From Streptomyces sp. SirexAA-E (GTDB taxonomy: Bacteria > Actinomycetota > Actinomycetes > Streptomycetales > Streptomycetaceae): a stretch of DNA of 64,000 nucleotides. The DNA lies in the NCBI RefSeq assembly GCF_000177195.2, contig NC_015953.1, forward strand, positions 744,001 through 808,000, given 5' to 3'. The notes below the pieces were generated by a model. The model had not been told where the DNA came from, did not search any database, and saw only the letters and a program-made list of their open reading frames with translations. Every line of letters starts with the position of its first letter. Within the stretch, counting starts at the first letter, position 1. This document shows positions 52,003 to 60,679 of this stretch, piece after piece. The position numbers were made by a program, and so were the translations under genes.

Positions 52003-52926
52003 ATGACTACTGGCGTAGCACTCCACGCGATCGACGCGGACAACCAGATCGACGCCACCGTGCGGCTCGCGCACGAGGCATCGGCCGCCGGGCTGCGATC
52101 GGCCTGGTTCGGGCAGACCTTCGGTGCGGATTCACCCCAGCTCGCGGCGATCGTCGGGCGCGAGGTCCCCGGCCTCCAGGTGGGGACGTCCGCGATCCCG
52201 GTGTTCGGCCGCCATCCACTGGTGGTATCCAGTCAGGCGCAGACGGCTCAGGCGGCCACGCACGGCCGCTACCACCTCGGGCTGGCACTCGGGACGAAGC
52301 TCCTGACCGAGGGCGGTTTCGGTATCCCCTTCGAGCGGCCCGTCGCCCGCCTGCGGGAGTTCCTCACCGCCCTGCGGCAGTTGACCGAGACCGGCACCGC
52401 CGACTTCCACGGCGAGCTGCTCACCGCGCACACACCGGTCCCGGCACGGGTGCCGGGCGCGGAGGCGGGCGTTCCGCTGCTCGTCGCCGCGATGGGCCCT
52501 CAGGCGCTGCGGGCGAGCGGCGAGCTGGCGGACGGGATCCTCCCCTACCTGGCGGGTCCGCGCGCACTCGCCGAGCACATCGTCCCGGCCGTCACCGCCG
52601 CGGCTCAGGCCGCCGGGCGGCCCGCGCCCCGCATCGTCGCCCTGGTGCCCGGTGTGGTCACCGACGACGTCGACGCCGTGCGCGAGAAGGTCACCGAACA
52701 GCTCGCGTTCTACGAGCAGATCCCCTCCTACGCACGGGTGATCGAACTCTCCGGCGGACGGCGGGCCGCCGACGTGGCGGTGATCGGTGACGAGAGGCGG
52801 ATCGCCGACGAGGTCCGGCGCTACCGGGACGCCGGGGCGACGGAGGTGGTGTTCTCCGGTACGGAGGTCGCCGGTGACGCCGACCGCCGCCGGACCTGGG
52901 ACGTGCTCGGGGCGCTCGCGGGCTGA
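52003..52926 (+). CDS. F420-dependent LLM-class oxidoreductase
   Basis: A 307-residue luciferase-like TIM-barrel enzyme of the actinobacterial F420-binding type (TIGR03564-like): LRSAWFGQTFGADSPQLAAIVGREV, GTSAIPVFGRHPLV, HGRYHLGLALG and PLLVAAMGPQALR. ATG 52003 (MTTGVALHAID) is the start; the long upstream frame is Ser/Arg-rich and non-conserved. Substrate unknown. It is preceded by a 200-bp gap with a short imperfect palindrome (GACAG/CTGTC, 51943-51956). Confidence 0.88.
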   Translation: MTTGVALHAIDADNQIDATVRLAHEASAAGLRSAWFGQTFGADSPQLAAIVGREVPGLQVGTSAIPVFGRHPLVVSSQAQTAQAATHGRYHLGLALGTKLLTEGGFGIPFERPVARLREFLTALRQLTETGTADFHGELLTAHTPVPARVPGAEAGVPLLVAAMGPQALRASGELADGILPYLAGPRALAEHIVPAVTAAAQAAGRPAPRIVALVPGVVTDDVDAVREKVTEQLAFYEQIPSYARVIELSGGRRAADVAVIGDERRIADEVRRYRDAGATEVVFSGTEVAGDADRRRTWDVLGALAG

Positions 52927-52952
52927 GCGGGGGCGGCGCGTCGCCGGGCCGC

Positions 52953-53228
52953 TCAGTACACGTCGCGGGCGTACCTCTTGTCGGCGGCCGGCTGCTCGAC
53001 GTACGCCGTCGCGGCCTCCCGCGTCAGCCCTCCGTGGGCCACGGCGATGCCCCGCAGGGCAAGGGGGCCGTCCGCGCGCAGGGCGTCGAGTTCCTCGCGG
53101 TGGTAGAAGCCGGTGGCCGCGCGCTGTTCACCGAAGAACTACCAGTTGGCGCCCTGGTGCCCGAGGGCACGCCGTTCGTCGAGGAAGCGTATCTGGGTGG
53201 CGGTGTCCGGCTGGGGGCTCGGCGCGGT
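52953..53228 (-). pseudogene. Remnant of a nitrate/sulfite reductase flavoprotein subunit
   Basis: On the minus strand the sequence reads FLDERRALGHQGANW, a TAG stop (53139-53141), FFGEQRAATGFYHREELDALRADG, then GIAVAHGGLTREAATAYVEQPAADKRYARDVY and the natural stop at 52953. This is the FAD/NADPH-domain end of the bifunctional nitrate/sulfite reductase flavoprotein alpha subunit. About 60 residues between the two blocks (with the CGDASRMA-type NADPH site) are deleted, and everything before FLDERRA is gone. Confidence 0.75.
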
Positions 53229-53485
53229 CAATGGTCGGCCTCTCGTCGGGGGGCCGGTTCCGGCGGCCGTACGAAAGGCCCGCTTCCCGGGTGTCGCACC
53301 GGACGATCGGGCGGGGTCACGTCCGCCGCACAGCGCTCGGGACCGGCCGGTGGGGGTGCCTCGGGTACCGGGCCGCCCGGCCGGGGCACGGGCCGGCGGG
53401 TCATAATCGCCGATGACCCCCGTCCGGGCGTCGCCCACGGTGCGGGCCGGGCGGGGAGGTCTTCCACCGGCGCCTGGAGGCACGC

Positions 53486-54349
53486 ATGACCGCCCACGAC
53501 CTTCCCGTGATCGCCGCTGTCGACGGTTCCTCGCACAGCTGGGACGCGCTCGACTGGGCCACCCAGGAGGCCGTACGGCGTTCCCTGCCGCTGCTGATCG
53601 TGCACGTGCGGCCGCTCACCCGGCGTACCGCCGAGGAGGTCCAGTCGGCCGAGGCCCAGGAGCTGCTCGACCAGGCCGTGCTGCGCACGTCGGGGCTCGC
53701 CCCCGAGCTGCCCACCTCCACCCTGGCTCCGCTGGACTTCCCCTCGGCCGCACTGACCTCGCTCAGCCGTGACGCCTCGATGGTGGTCGTCGGCTCCCGG
53801 GGGCTCGGCGGGTTCCGCTCGCTGCTGATCGGCTCCGACAGCCTGGCTACCGCGTCGATGGCGCAGTGCCCGGTGGTCGTCGTCCACAGCGGCCGGACCG
53901 CCGAGGACGAGGAGGAGGCGGCCGATGCGTTCCCCGACATCGTGGCGGGTGTGGCGGCGGACGAGAGCAGCGACGCGGTCCTGGAGTTCGCCTTCGAGGC
54001 CGCCGCTTCCCGGCCCGGCGCCCGGCTGCGGCTGGTACACGGCTGGACGATGTTCTCCTCGATGCTGTCGGGCGGGCCGGTCCTGGACCGGGCGGCCGCA
54101 GCGGACGCCGCGCAGCGCACCCTCACCGGACTCACCGCGGCCTGGATCGAGAAGTACCCGCAGGTGGAGGTCGCACGCGAACCGGTCAGCGGATCGGCCT
54201 CGCGCACCCTGGTGACCGCATCCGCCACGGCCGCGCTGACCGTGGTCGGGCGCCGCAGGGGAGGCGAGTCGCTGGGGCTGGGACTGGCCCCGGTGGCGCA
54301 GACGACGGTGACACACGCCCTGGGGCCGGTGGCCGTCGTCCCCTGCTGA
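53486..54349 (+). CDS. Universal stress protein (two USP domains)
   Basis: A 287-residue tandem USP: domain 1 (about 1-145) with VIAAVDGSSHSWDALDWA and the ATP-binding end VVGSRGLGGFRSLLIGSDS; domain 2 (about 150-287) with DIVAGVAADESSDAVLEFAFEAA and VVGRRRGGESLGLGLAPVAQ. ATP binding is expected in domain 1 (G2xG9xGS/T-like spacing). Induced in dormancy or hypoxia in actinobacteria. CATAAT at 53402-53407 is a possible -10 box. Confidence 0.92.
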   Translation: MTAHDLPVIAAVDGSSHSWDALDWATQEAVRRSLPLLIVHVRPLTRRTAEEVQSAEAQELLDQAVLRTSGLAPELPTSTLAPLDFPSAALTSLSRDASMVVVGSRGLGGFRSLLIGSDSLATASMAQCPVVVVHSGRTAEDEEEAADAFPDIVAGVAADESSDAVLEFAFEAAASRPGARLRLVHGWTMFSSMLSGGPVLDRAAAADAAQRTLTGLTAAWIEKYPQVEVAREPVSGSASRTLVTASATAALTVVGRRRGGESLGLGLAPVAQTTVTHALGPVAVVPC

Positions 54350-54467
54350 GTCCACGGGCTCTTCGGCCGAGCGGCGCAGCGGGATCCGGGACGGGACGGA
54401 CGCCGGCCCGCCGCCCCGGCCCGCCCCGCCGCCCCGGCCGTCGCCCGGTCCGATGGGACCGGGGAAC

Positions 54468-55558
54468 GGGGAGCCCCACGCCCTTCCGGATCTCGGCATC
54501 CAGCCCCACGGCCAGGTCGTTGTCCCGGCCCGCTTGTTCGATCGCCGCCAGGTACGCGTCACTGTCCGCGGCCCGCGCCGCCCGCTCCCAGCGCGGAACG
54601 GCCGCTTCGAAGACCACCACGATCTCCCCCGCCGGTTCCCGGACGTCTCCCGGCAGCCCTCCTCGGGCATCCCCGAGCAGCCGGGCGGCCTCCGCGTACG
54701 CCGCGGCCATCTGCCCGGCCCATCGGCTCGCCGTGGCCAGGTCTTCCTCCGGTCCCCGCTGAGGGGCCCGGAGCTGCGCCTCCCACAGGGGCCGGAACGC
54801 CGAGACGTACGCGAGCTGGGCCGGTGCGAACGCGCTTTCCTCCTTCCGTATCGGCTCGTCGAGGTCCCCCCGCGGTGCCCCGGCCCAGCACAGGACGGTG
54901 CGCCCACCGCGCTCCCACCCGGCCCGGTCCGGGTGGGAGAAGTACGTCTGCAGCGGGCCGTGAGCCGTCAAGTGCACCGCGTAGTGCGGGAGAAGCGGCC
55001 CACACCGGTCACGAGAGGCCTTCATGACCTCTTCGGTACCCGGAAACGCCTTCCGGCCGGTCAGCTCGAAGCGGCCGTAGATCTCGCCGCGGTGCGGCTC
55101 TTCACAGGACAGCCGCTCCGCCGCGCCGTTCCTGATCGACCCCTGGTTGTCCTGTGTCGGTTCGGTGGCCGGGGTGAAACAGTCCCCCGTCTCCAGGGCG
55201 AAGACGCTCCTCCCGCGGTCCCCCTGACCGGCCCGGCCGGTGAGCCACTCGACCAGGCCGAGAAACGCAGCGCACCGACCAGCGTCAGGAAGGCGAGGAC
55301 CAGTACCGCGCCGGAGACGGCGACGCCGGCCACCGCGAGTCCCTTGCCACGCTCGCCACGGTGGGATGTCCGGACCAGCGCGATGATTCCGAAGACGAGT
55401 CCCAGGGGCGCCAGGCAGACGAGCGAGCAGACGAGCGAGGCGATGGCGAACCCGCTGACCGGCGGCGACGGGAACATCTGCGGGCCGGGCGCGGCGGGCG
55501 GTCCGTAGGAGGGCTGCTGCCACGGTGGCTGGGGCCGGCTCGGGGGCGGAAGCGTCAT
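54468..55558 (-). pseudogene. DUF4190/septum-formation-type membrane protein, frameshifted
   Basis: The first ~94 codons from 55558 encode a normal DUF4190 start: Pro/Gln-rich tail, then two membrane helices around GERGKGLAVAGVA. Near 55265-55276 the reading frame changes and the continuation (VFALETGDCF, GEIYGRFELTGRKAFPG, AYVSAFRPLWEAQL, RWERAARAADSDAYLAAIEQAG, KGVGLP) is the usual external domain of such proteins. A single-base indel therefore splits it. The natural end is unclear beyond about 54468, where the sequence becomes G/C-repeat rich. It could also be a sequencing error. Confidence 0.6.
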
Positions 55559-55916
55559 GAGCGCGAATCACTCTCCCGTGCGCCGGGGAGTCCGTTGGTG
55601 GCCCCCGCTGGCGAGTGGAACGTACTGTCCCTTCCGCGGGGAATCACAGGGCCGGAACCACCCGGTTCACGTCGCGGTACGTTGCCGGATCCCGGCAATC
55701 ACGCCCGCGTTCCGGGCGGCGGGCCCCTTCCTCGTCCCGCGGGTCCGCCGGGACGGCGGATCGTGGGACCACGCAGGTGAGAAGCCGACTGCTTGCGGGT
55801 ACGGGCTCACGGGTATGTCCGTGACCCGGACCGGACGGTCACCGGGCGCGGACCCACGGCCGCCGGCGCGCGTTTCCCGGACACCGGCGGACCGGCACGG
55901 GCGAGGAGGACACGGC

Positions 55917-57563
55917 ATGCCGAAGCAGGGCGGCGGACTTTCGGTGGACCGGTCGGCAGGCGCCCCGGAGGCACACGGAACCGGGCTGCGCGGCGGGCTG
56001 CTCCACACGCGCGTGGGGCGCGGGGCCGCCGCACTCCTCGCGGGCGCCCTGCCCGCCCTCGCGTTCCCCGCCCCGTCGCTCTGGTGGCTGGCCTACGTCG
56101 CGCTGGTGCCCTGGCTGCTGCTGATCCGGTCGGCGGACAGCGGGCGCCGCGCCGCGCTGGACGGCTGGCTCGGCGGCACCGGCTTCATGCTCGCCGTGCA
56201 CCACTGGCTGATGCCGAGCCTGCACGTGTTCATCCTGGTGCTCGCGGCGCTGCTCGGTCTGCTGTGGGCCCCGTGGGGGCTGCTCGTCTCCCGGGTGCTC
56301 GGTGGTGCGCCGTCCCTGAGGCGTTCGGTGGCCGCCGTCGCCGTGGTGCCGTCCGGGTGGCTGATGATCGAGCTAATCCGCTCATGGGAGGGGCTCGGTG
56401 GGCCCTGGGGTCTGCTGGGCGCGAGCCAATGGGAGTTCGCGCCCGCTCTGCGTACCGCGTCGGTGGGCGGTGTGTGGCTGGTCAGCCTGCTGGTGGTGGC
56501 CGTGAACACCGCGGTCGTCCAGCTCGTCGGCCGGCCCGCCGTGCGTACGGCCGCGGCGGCCTGCCTGGTGGTCTGCGCCCTGGGTGTGGGTGCGATCTGG
56601 GCCTGGGCGCCGCGGCCGGAGAGCACCGGGACGACCCGGATCGCCGTCGTGCAGCCCGGCGTGGTCGAAGGCCCCGGGAGTGTCGACCGCAGGTTCGCGC
56701 GGAGCGAGGAGCTGACCCGTACGCTCGCGGGCCGGGGCGTCGGTCTCGTGGTGTGGGGCGAGAGCAGTGTGGGCGTTGACCTGACGCGCAGTCCCGGGAC
56801 GGCCGCCAGGCTGGCGGCTCTGTCCCGCACGGTCGGGGCCGATGTGCTGGTCAACATGGACGCCCGGCGCACGGACGCCCCGGGGCGCACCGGCATCTTC
56901 AAATCCGCGGTGCTGGTGGGGCCGAACGGTCCCACGGGCGACCGGTACGACAAGATGCGCCTGGTGCCGTTCGGTGAGTACGTCCCGGCCCGCGCCCTGC
57001 TCGGCTGGGCGACCTCGGTGGGCAAGGCGGCGGGCGAGGACCGGCTGCGCGGCGAGGCTCCGGTGGTGATGGACCTGCCGGACGCGGGCGGACTGCGGAT
57101 CGGGCCGCTCGTCTGCTTCGAGACGGCGTTCCCCGACATGAGCAGGCACCTGGTCCGGGACGGGGCGCAGGTGCTGGTGGCGCAGTCGTCCACCTCGACG
57201 TTCCAGCACAGCTGGGCGCCCGCCCAGCACGCCTCGCTCGGAGCGCTGCGGGCGGCCGAGACGGGGCGGCCGATGGTGCACGCCACTCTCACGGGCGTCA
57301 GCGCGGTGTACGGCCCGCGGGGCGAACGGCTGGGCGCGCCGCTCGGCACGGACGCGAGCGGGACCGCCGTGTACGACGTACCGCTCGCCCGGGGCACCAC
57401 GCTCTACGTCCGGCTGGGCGCCTGGCCCGTGTACGGGGCACTGGCGGTGCTGGCCGGCTTCCTCGGCGTCGCCGGGGCGCGTGCGGTCAGGACGCCTGCT
57501 CCAGGGCGTCGCGGACCACGCGTTCGCACAGCCGGTGGGTCTCCAGAGCGTCCCGCGCACTGA
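55917..57563 (+). CDS. lnt: Apolipoprotein N-acyltransferase
   Basis: A 548-residue Lnt: about six N-terminal membrane helices (first ~230 residues) and a carbon-nitrogen-hydrolase domain (about 245-500) with the catalytic Glu in VVWGESSVG, Lys in YDKMRLVPFGEYVP and Cys in LVCFETAFPD. It adds the third acyl chain to the N-terminal Cys of lipoproteins in the membrane. ATG 55917 has GAGGAGG upstream. The last 77 bp overlap the converging Gfo/Idh gene. Confidence 0.93.
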   Translation: MPKQGGGLSVDRSAGAPEAHGTGLRGGLLHTRVGRGAAALLAGALPALAFPAPSLWWLAYVALVPWLLLIRSADSGRRAALDGWLGGTGFMLAVHHWLMPSLHVFILVLAALLGLLWAPWGLLVSRVLGGAPSLRRSVAAVAVVPSGWLMIELIRSWEGLGGPWGLLGASQWEFAPALRTASVGGVWLVSLLVVAVNTAVVQLVGRPAVRTAAAACLVVCALGVGAIWAWAPRPESTGTTRIAVVQPGVVEGPGSVDRRFARSEELTRTLAGRGVGLVVWGESSVGVDLTRSPGTAARLAALSRTVGADVLVNMDARRTDAPGRTGIFKSAVLVGPNGPTGDRYDKMRLVPFGEYVPARALLGWATSVGKAAGEDRLRGEAPVVMDLPDAGGLRIGPLVCFETAFPDMSRHLVRDGAQVLVAQSSTSTFQHSWAPAQHASLGALRAAETGRPMVHATLTGVSAVYGPRGERLGAPLGTDASGTAVYDVPLARGTTLYVRLGAWPVYGALAVLAGFLGVAGARAVRTPAPGRRGPRVRTAGGSPERPAH

Positions 57564-58392
57564 GGACTTCGCCGGCCCGGACCGCGTCCAGGAAGGACAC
57601 CACGCACTGCTCGATGCCCCGCTGGCGGGCGACCGGCACCCAGTCGCCACGGCGCCGCAGGCTGGGCTGGCCCTTGTGGTCGACGACGTCCGCGAGGTTG
57701 AGGACCTGTCGCTTGCTGTCCTGGCCGGAGACCTCGAGGATCTCCTCGGTGGAACCGCTCAGCCGGTTCATCGAGCCGATCGCCGTGAACCCGTCCCCGG
57801 ACAGCTGGAGCACCACGTGGTGCATCAGGCCGTCGACGATCCGTGCCCGGACGATCGTGCTGTCGACGGGGCCCGGGAGCAGGAACCTCAGGGTGTCGAC
57901 GACGTGGATGAAGTCGTCCAGGACCAGGGTGCGGGGCTCCTCGGGGAGCCCGACCCGGTTCTTCTGCAGGAGGATCAGGTCGCGCGGGTGGTCGGCGCAC
58001 TGGGCGTAGGAGGGGGCGAGGCGGCGGTTGAAGCCGACGGCGAGGCCGGTGCGGCGTTCCTCGGCGAGGGCCACCAGCCGCTCGGAGTCGGCGAGTTCGT
58101 AGGCGAGCGGCTTGTCCACATAGGTGGGTACGCCCGCTTCCAGGAGCCGGCCGACGATCTCCGGGTGGGCCAGGGTCGCGGCGTGCACGAAGGCCGCGTC
58201 CAGGCCCGCGGACAGCAGCGAGTCGAGGTCGGCGTGGCGCTGCCGGGCGGGGATCCGGTGGTCGGCGGCGAGGCCCGTGAGGGTGGCCGGGGTGCGGGTC
58301 TGCAGGTGCAGCTCGATCCCGGGCAGCGCCGTCAGTACCGGCAGGTACGCCTTCCGTGCGATGTCGCCGAGCCCGATGCAGCCGACCTTCAC
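57487..58392 (-). CDS. Gfo/Idh/MocA-family oxidoreductase
   Basis: A 301-residue NAD(P)-dependent enzyme: Rossmann start KVGCIGLGDIARKAYLPVL (2-20), the EKP-like block YVDKPLAYEL (about 91-100) and a C-terminal alpha/beta domain with VDHKGQPSLRRRGDW. Likely acts on a sugar or cyclitol; the substrate cannot be inferred. It is 19 bp upstream-to-downstream of the FAD monooxygenase on the same strand and so may be co-transcribed with it. Confidence 0.9.
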   Translation of the reverse strand: MKVGCIGLGDIARKAYLPVLTALPGIELHLQTRTPATLTGLAADHRIPARQRHADLDSLLSAGLDAAFVHAATLAHPEIVGRLLEAGVPTYVDKPLAYELADSERLVALAEERRTGLAVGFNRRLAPSYAQCADHPRDLILLQKNRVGLPEEPRTLVLDDFIHVVDTLRFLLPGPVDSTIVRARIVDGLMHHVVLQLSGDGFTAIGSMNRLSGSTEEILEVSGQDSKRQVLNLADVVDHKGQPSLRRRGDWVPVARQRGIEQCVVSFLDAVRAGEVLSARDALETHRLCERVVRDALEQAS

Positions 58393-58411
58393 GTATATCT
58401 CCCTGGAGACC

Positions 58412-59641
58412 TCACCGCGGCCGTGTCACGGCCGCGTCACCCGCGTCATTGGTCCCGGCAGCATACGTGCGCTGCGGCGGCCGCCAGTCGGCGATGCCGT
58501 CGAAGGTGCGCAGGACGGTCCCGGGGCCGAGACGGGAGACGGCGGACATCAGCCCGTCGCGGAGTGCCACGGCGGGTGCGGCGGACAGCCGCGTCAGCCG
58601 GCATGCCTGTGCCGCCTTGCGGACGATCGCGGTCGTGCGGGGCAGCCGGTCCGCGCTGTACGCGGCGAGCGCGGCCCCGTGGTCGGCGCCGGGGGTGGCG
58701 TGGTGGGCGAGCACCACGGCGTCCTCGACGGCCTGGTTGCCTCCCTGGCCCAGTGAGGGCGCCATGGCGTGCGCCGCGTCGCCGAGGAGCACGGTGCGGC
58801 CCCGGTGGAAGGCGGGCAGGGGGTCGGTCATCTGGTACACGTCGTGGCGCAGCACCTGCCCGGGCGCGACGGAACCGATGATCGCGGGGATCGGATCGTG
58901 CCAGGTGCCGAACCTCCTCAGCAGCTCCGCCCGCTCGTCGTCGGCCCGGGCTCCGGCGGGGGCGGCGGCGGCCGCGTAGGCGTAGACCCGTCCGTCCTTC
59001 AGCGGATGGCTGCCCCACAGCGCGCCCCTGCCCCACGTCTCGTGCGGGCTGAAGGGCCGGCCGAGCGCCGGGGCGACGACGCGCCAGGTGGTGCACCCGC
59101 TGTACGAGGGGCCGGGGTGTCCCGGGAAGAGCGCGGTGCGCACGGAGGACCCGATGCCGTCGGCGCCGACCACCAGGTCGGCCTCCAGCTCTCCGTCGGC
59201 CGTGCGGACGAGGGCGCGGCGGCCGCCGGGTGCCCCCGGGTCGGCCAGCTCCGCGGGCGTACCGGTGCGGACCGCGCCCTCGGGTGTCCCGGCACGGAGC
59301 AGGTCGATCAGGGTGGAGCGGTGCAGCAGGACCAGTGGCCCGCCGAACCGCTCGGCCGCGGCGGCGCTGTCCGTACGCGAGAGCCACCGTCCCGACGGGG
59401 TGCGCATTCCTCCGTCGCCCTGCCAGGCCGCGAGGGGCCTGATCGCGTCGCCCAGTCCGATGACGTCCAGGGCCCGCTGGGAGTTGGGGGCGAGGCTGAT
59501 GCCCGCACCGGCCTGCTCCAGGGAACCGGCCCGTTCGAGCACGGTGACCTGCCAGCCGCACCGGTGCAGCGCCACCGCGGCGGTGAGCCCGCCGATCCCG
59601 CTGCCGATGACCACCGCGTGGGACGTCCGGGGCGTCGTCAT
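58412..59641 (-). CDS. FAD-dependent monooxygenase
   Basis: A 409-residue class A flavin monooxygenase (PHBH/TetX group): VVIGSGIGGLTAAVALHRCGW (10-30, FAD GxGxxG), DLVVGADGIGSSVR (DG motif) and GDAAHAMAPSLGQGGNQAVEDA (second FAD block). GGAGG precedes the ATG. It is divergent from a TetR regulator, and two copies of the same operator lie between, so it is probably induced by its substrate or a toxic compound. Confidence 0.93.
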   Translation of the reverse strand: MTTPRTSHAVVIGSGIGGLTAAVALHRCGWQVTVLERAGSLEQAGAGISLAPNSQRALDVIGLGDAIRPLAAWQGDGGMRTPSGRWLSRTDSAAAAERFGGPLVLLHRSTLIDLLRAGTPEGAVRTGTPAELADPGAPGGRRALVRTADGELEADLVVGADGIGSSVRTALFPGHPGPSYSGCTTWRVVAPALGRPFSPHETWGRGALWGSHPLKDGRVYAYAAAAAPAGARADDERAELLRRFGTWHDPIPAIIGSVAPGQVLRHDVYQMTDPLPAFHRGRTVLLGDAAHAMAPSLGQGGNQAVEDAVVLAHHATPGADHGAALAAYSADRLPRTTAIVRKAAQACRLTRLSAAPAVALRDGLMSAVSRLGPGTVLRTFDGIADWRPPQRTYAAGTNDAGDAAVTRPR

Positions 59642-59663
59642 GGCCGAGCCTCCTTTGGGAGAA

Positions 59664-59677
59664 ACTACACCTGTAGT
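59664..59677. promoter_or_regulatory. TetR operator copy 1
   Basis: ACTACACCTGTAGT, a 14-bp site with ACTACA/TGTAGT arms, directly in front of the monooxygenase gene (23 bp from its start). Its reverse complement is copy 2 exactly. TAGTTT on the minus strand overlaps it as a possible -10 box of the monooxygenase. Confidence 0.65.
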
Positions 59678-59694
59678 AGCGACACCCTCACCGT

Positions 59695-59708
59695 ACTACA
59701 GGTGTAGT
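59695..59708. promoter_or_regulatory. TetR operator copy 2
   Basis: ACTACAGGTGTAGT, the exact reverse complement of copy 1, 31 bp away centre to centre (three helical turns). It lies just upstream of the TetR gene's -10 box TAGATT (59717-59722), so it would repress the regulator as well. Confidence 0.65.
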
Positions 59709-59728
59709 GAGGGCGGTAGATTGGCCGC

Positions 59729-60376
59729 ATGCCCGCACGCACCACCGCCCGCACACCTGGGGTCTCCGCCCGCGCCGATCTGATCGCCGACACCGCGCTG
59801 ACCCTGCTCGCCGAACGCGGTATGCGCGGTCTCACCCATCGCGCGGTGGACGAACGCGCCGGGCTCCCCCAGGGCTCGACGTCCAATCACGCGCGCACCC
59901 GCCAGGCCCTGCTGGAGTCGGCGGTGCTGCGGCTCGCCGAGCTGGAGGCGCGGGTGCTCGCCCCGGGACTGCTCCCCGAGCCGCCACCGGGGCCCCAGGG
60001 CGACGGGGCCCGGCCCCCGGCCGCCGCACTGGCCCAGGCCCTGCACGCCTACCTGACCGGCCGCACCGACCTGCTCGTCTGCCGGTACGAACTGGCGCTG
60101 GAGGCCACCAGGCGGCCGGAGCTGCGGGCCTTCTTCGACGCCGCCGGACGGCGTTTCCGCGAACCGCTGGTGGCACTGATGACCGCGGCGGGCTCCGCCG
60201 AGCCGGAGCGCCACGCCCTGTCGGTGGTGGCCTGGTCGGAGGGGATGATGTTCTCCTGCGCCGCCGGCGCGTACCACGGCTCGGTACCGACCGAGGCCCA
60301 GCTGCGGACGGGATACGCCGAGCTGCTGCGCGGCATGCTCGGGGCGGACGGCGCGAAGACGCCCGTGGCTCCGTGA
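59729..60376 (+). CDS. TetR-family transcriptional regulator
   Basis: A 215-residue repressor with a helix-turn-helix at the N-terminus (IADTALTLLAERGMRGLTHRAVDERAGLPQGSTSNH, about 17-52) and a helical ligand domain. TAGATT at 59717-59722 is 6 bases before the ATG, so the mRNA is probably leaderless. Two matching operators in the 87-bp gap to the divergent monooxygenase imply control of both genes. Confidence 0.93.
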   Translation: MPARTTARTPGVSARADLIADTALTLLAERGMRGLTHRAVDERAGLPQGSTSNHARTRQALLESAVLRLAELEARVLAPGLLPEPPPGPQGDGARPPAAALAQALHAYLTGRTDLLVCRYELALEATRRPELRAFFDAAGRRFREPLVALMTAAGSAEPERHALSVVAWSEGMMFSCAAGAYHGSVPTEAQLRTGYAELLRGMLGADGAKTPVAP

Positions 60377-60679
60377 TCGGTGGTCAGCCGGTCCGGGGGC
60401 GAGCGACGGTGGGCCCGCATGACGACGGACGAGCGAGTTCCGCGAGGTTCTCGCCGTCGAGGACGTTCCGCCGATCCACGGCACGGACGAGGAGCCGGAC
60501 GGGGAGTTCCACGTGACCGAGGCGGACACCTGGGACGAGGTGCCAGGACCACCTGGCTCGCGGAGGGCGTGGCGGCCGTGGCGAACACCGCCGCGCTGGG
60601 ATCGACGGAGCCACGGGCGCCGGACACCGACAGGACGGGACGCCCTGTCCGGCCGGGCCGACCCTGCCCAGGTGGGCCG
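60377..60679. other. Gap with a short coding-like remnant
   Basis: About 300 bp between TetR and the converging helical-repeat gene. From 60435 to 60542 the plus strand reads EFREVLAVEDVPPIHGTDEE.. ..VTEADTWDEV with normal codon bias, but the frame has no start codon and an in-frame stop (60420-60422) just before it. It is probably a piece of a lost gene; I do not recognise it. The rest shows nothing. Confidence 0.4.

Noticed and set aside
57487..60376. Small biosynthetic cluster (Gfo/Idh, monooxygenase, TetR)
   Set aside because: No scaffold-forming enzyme is present; it looks like an inducible detoxification or catabolic unit.
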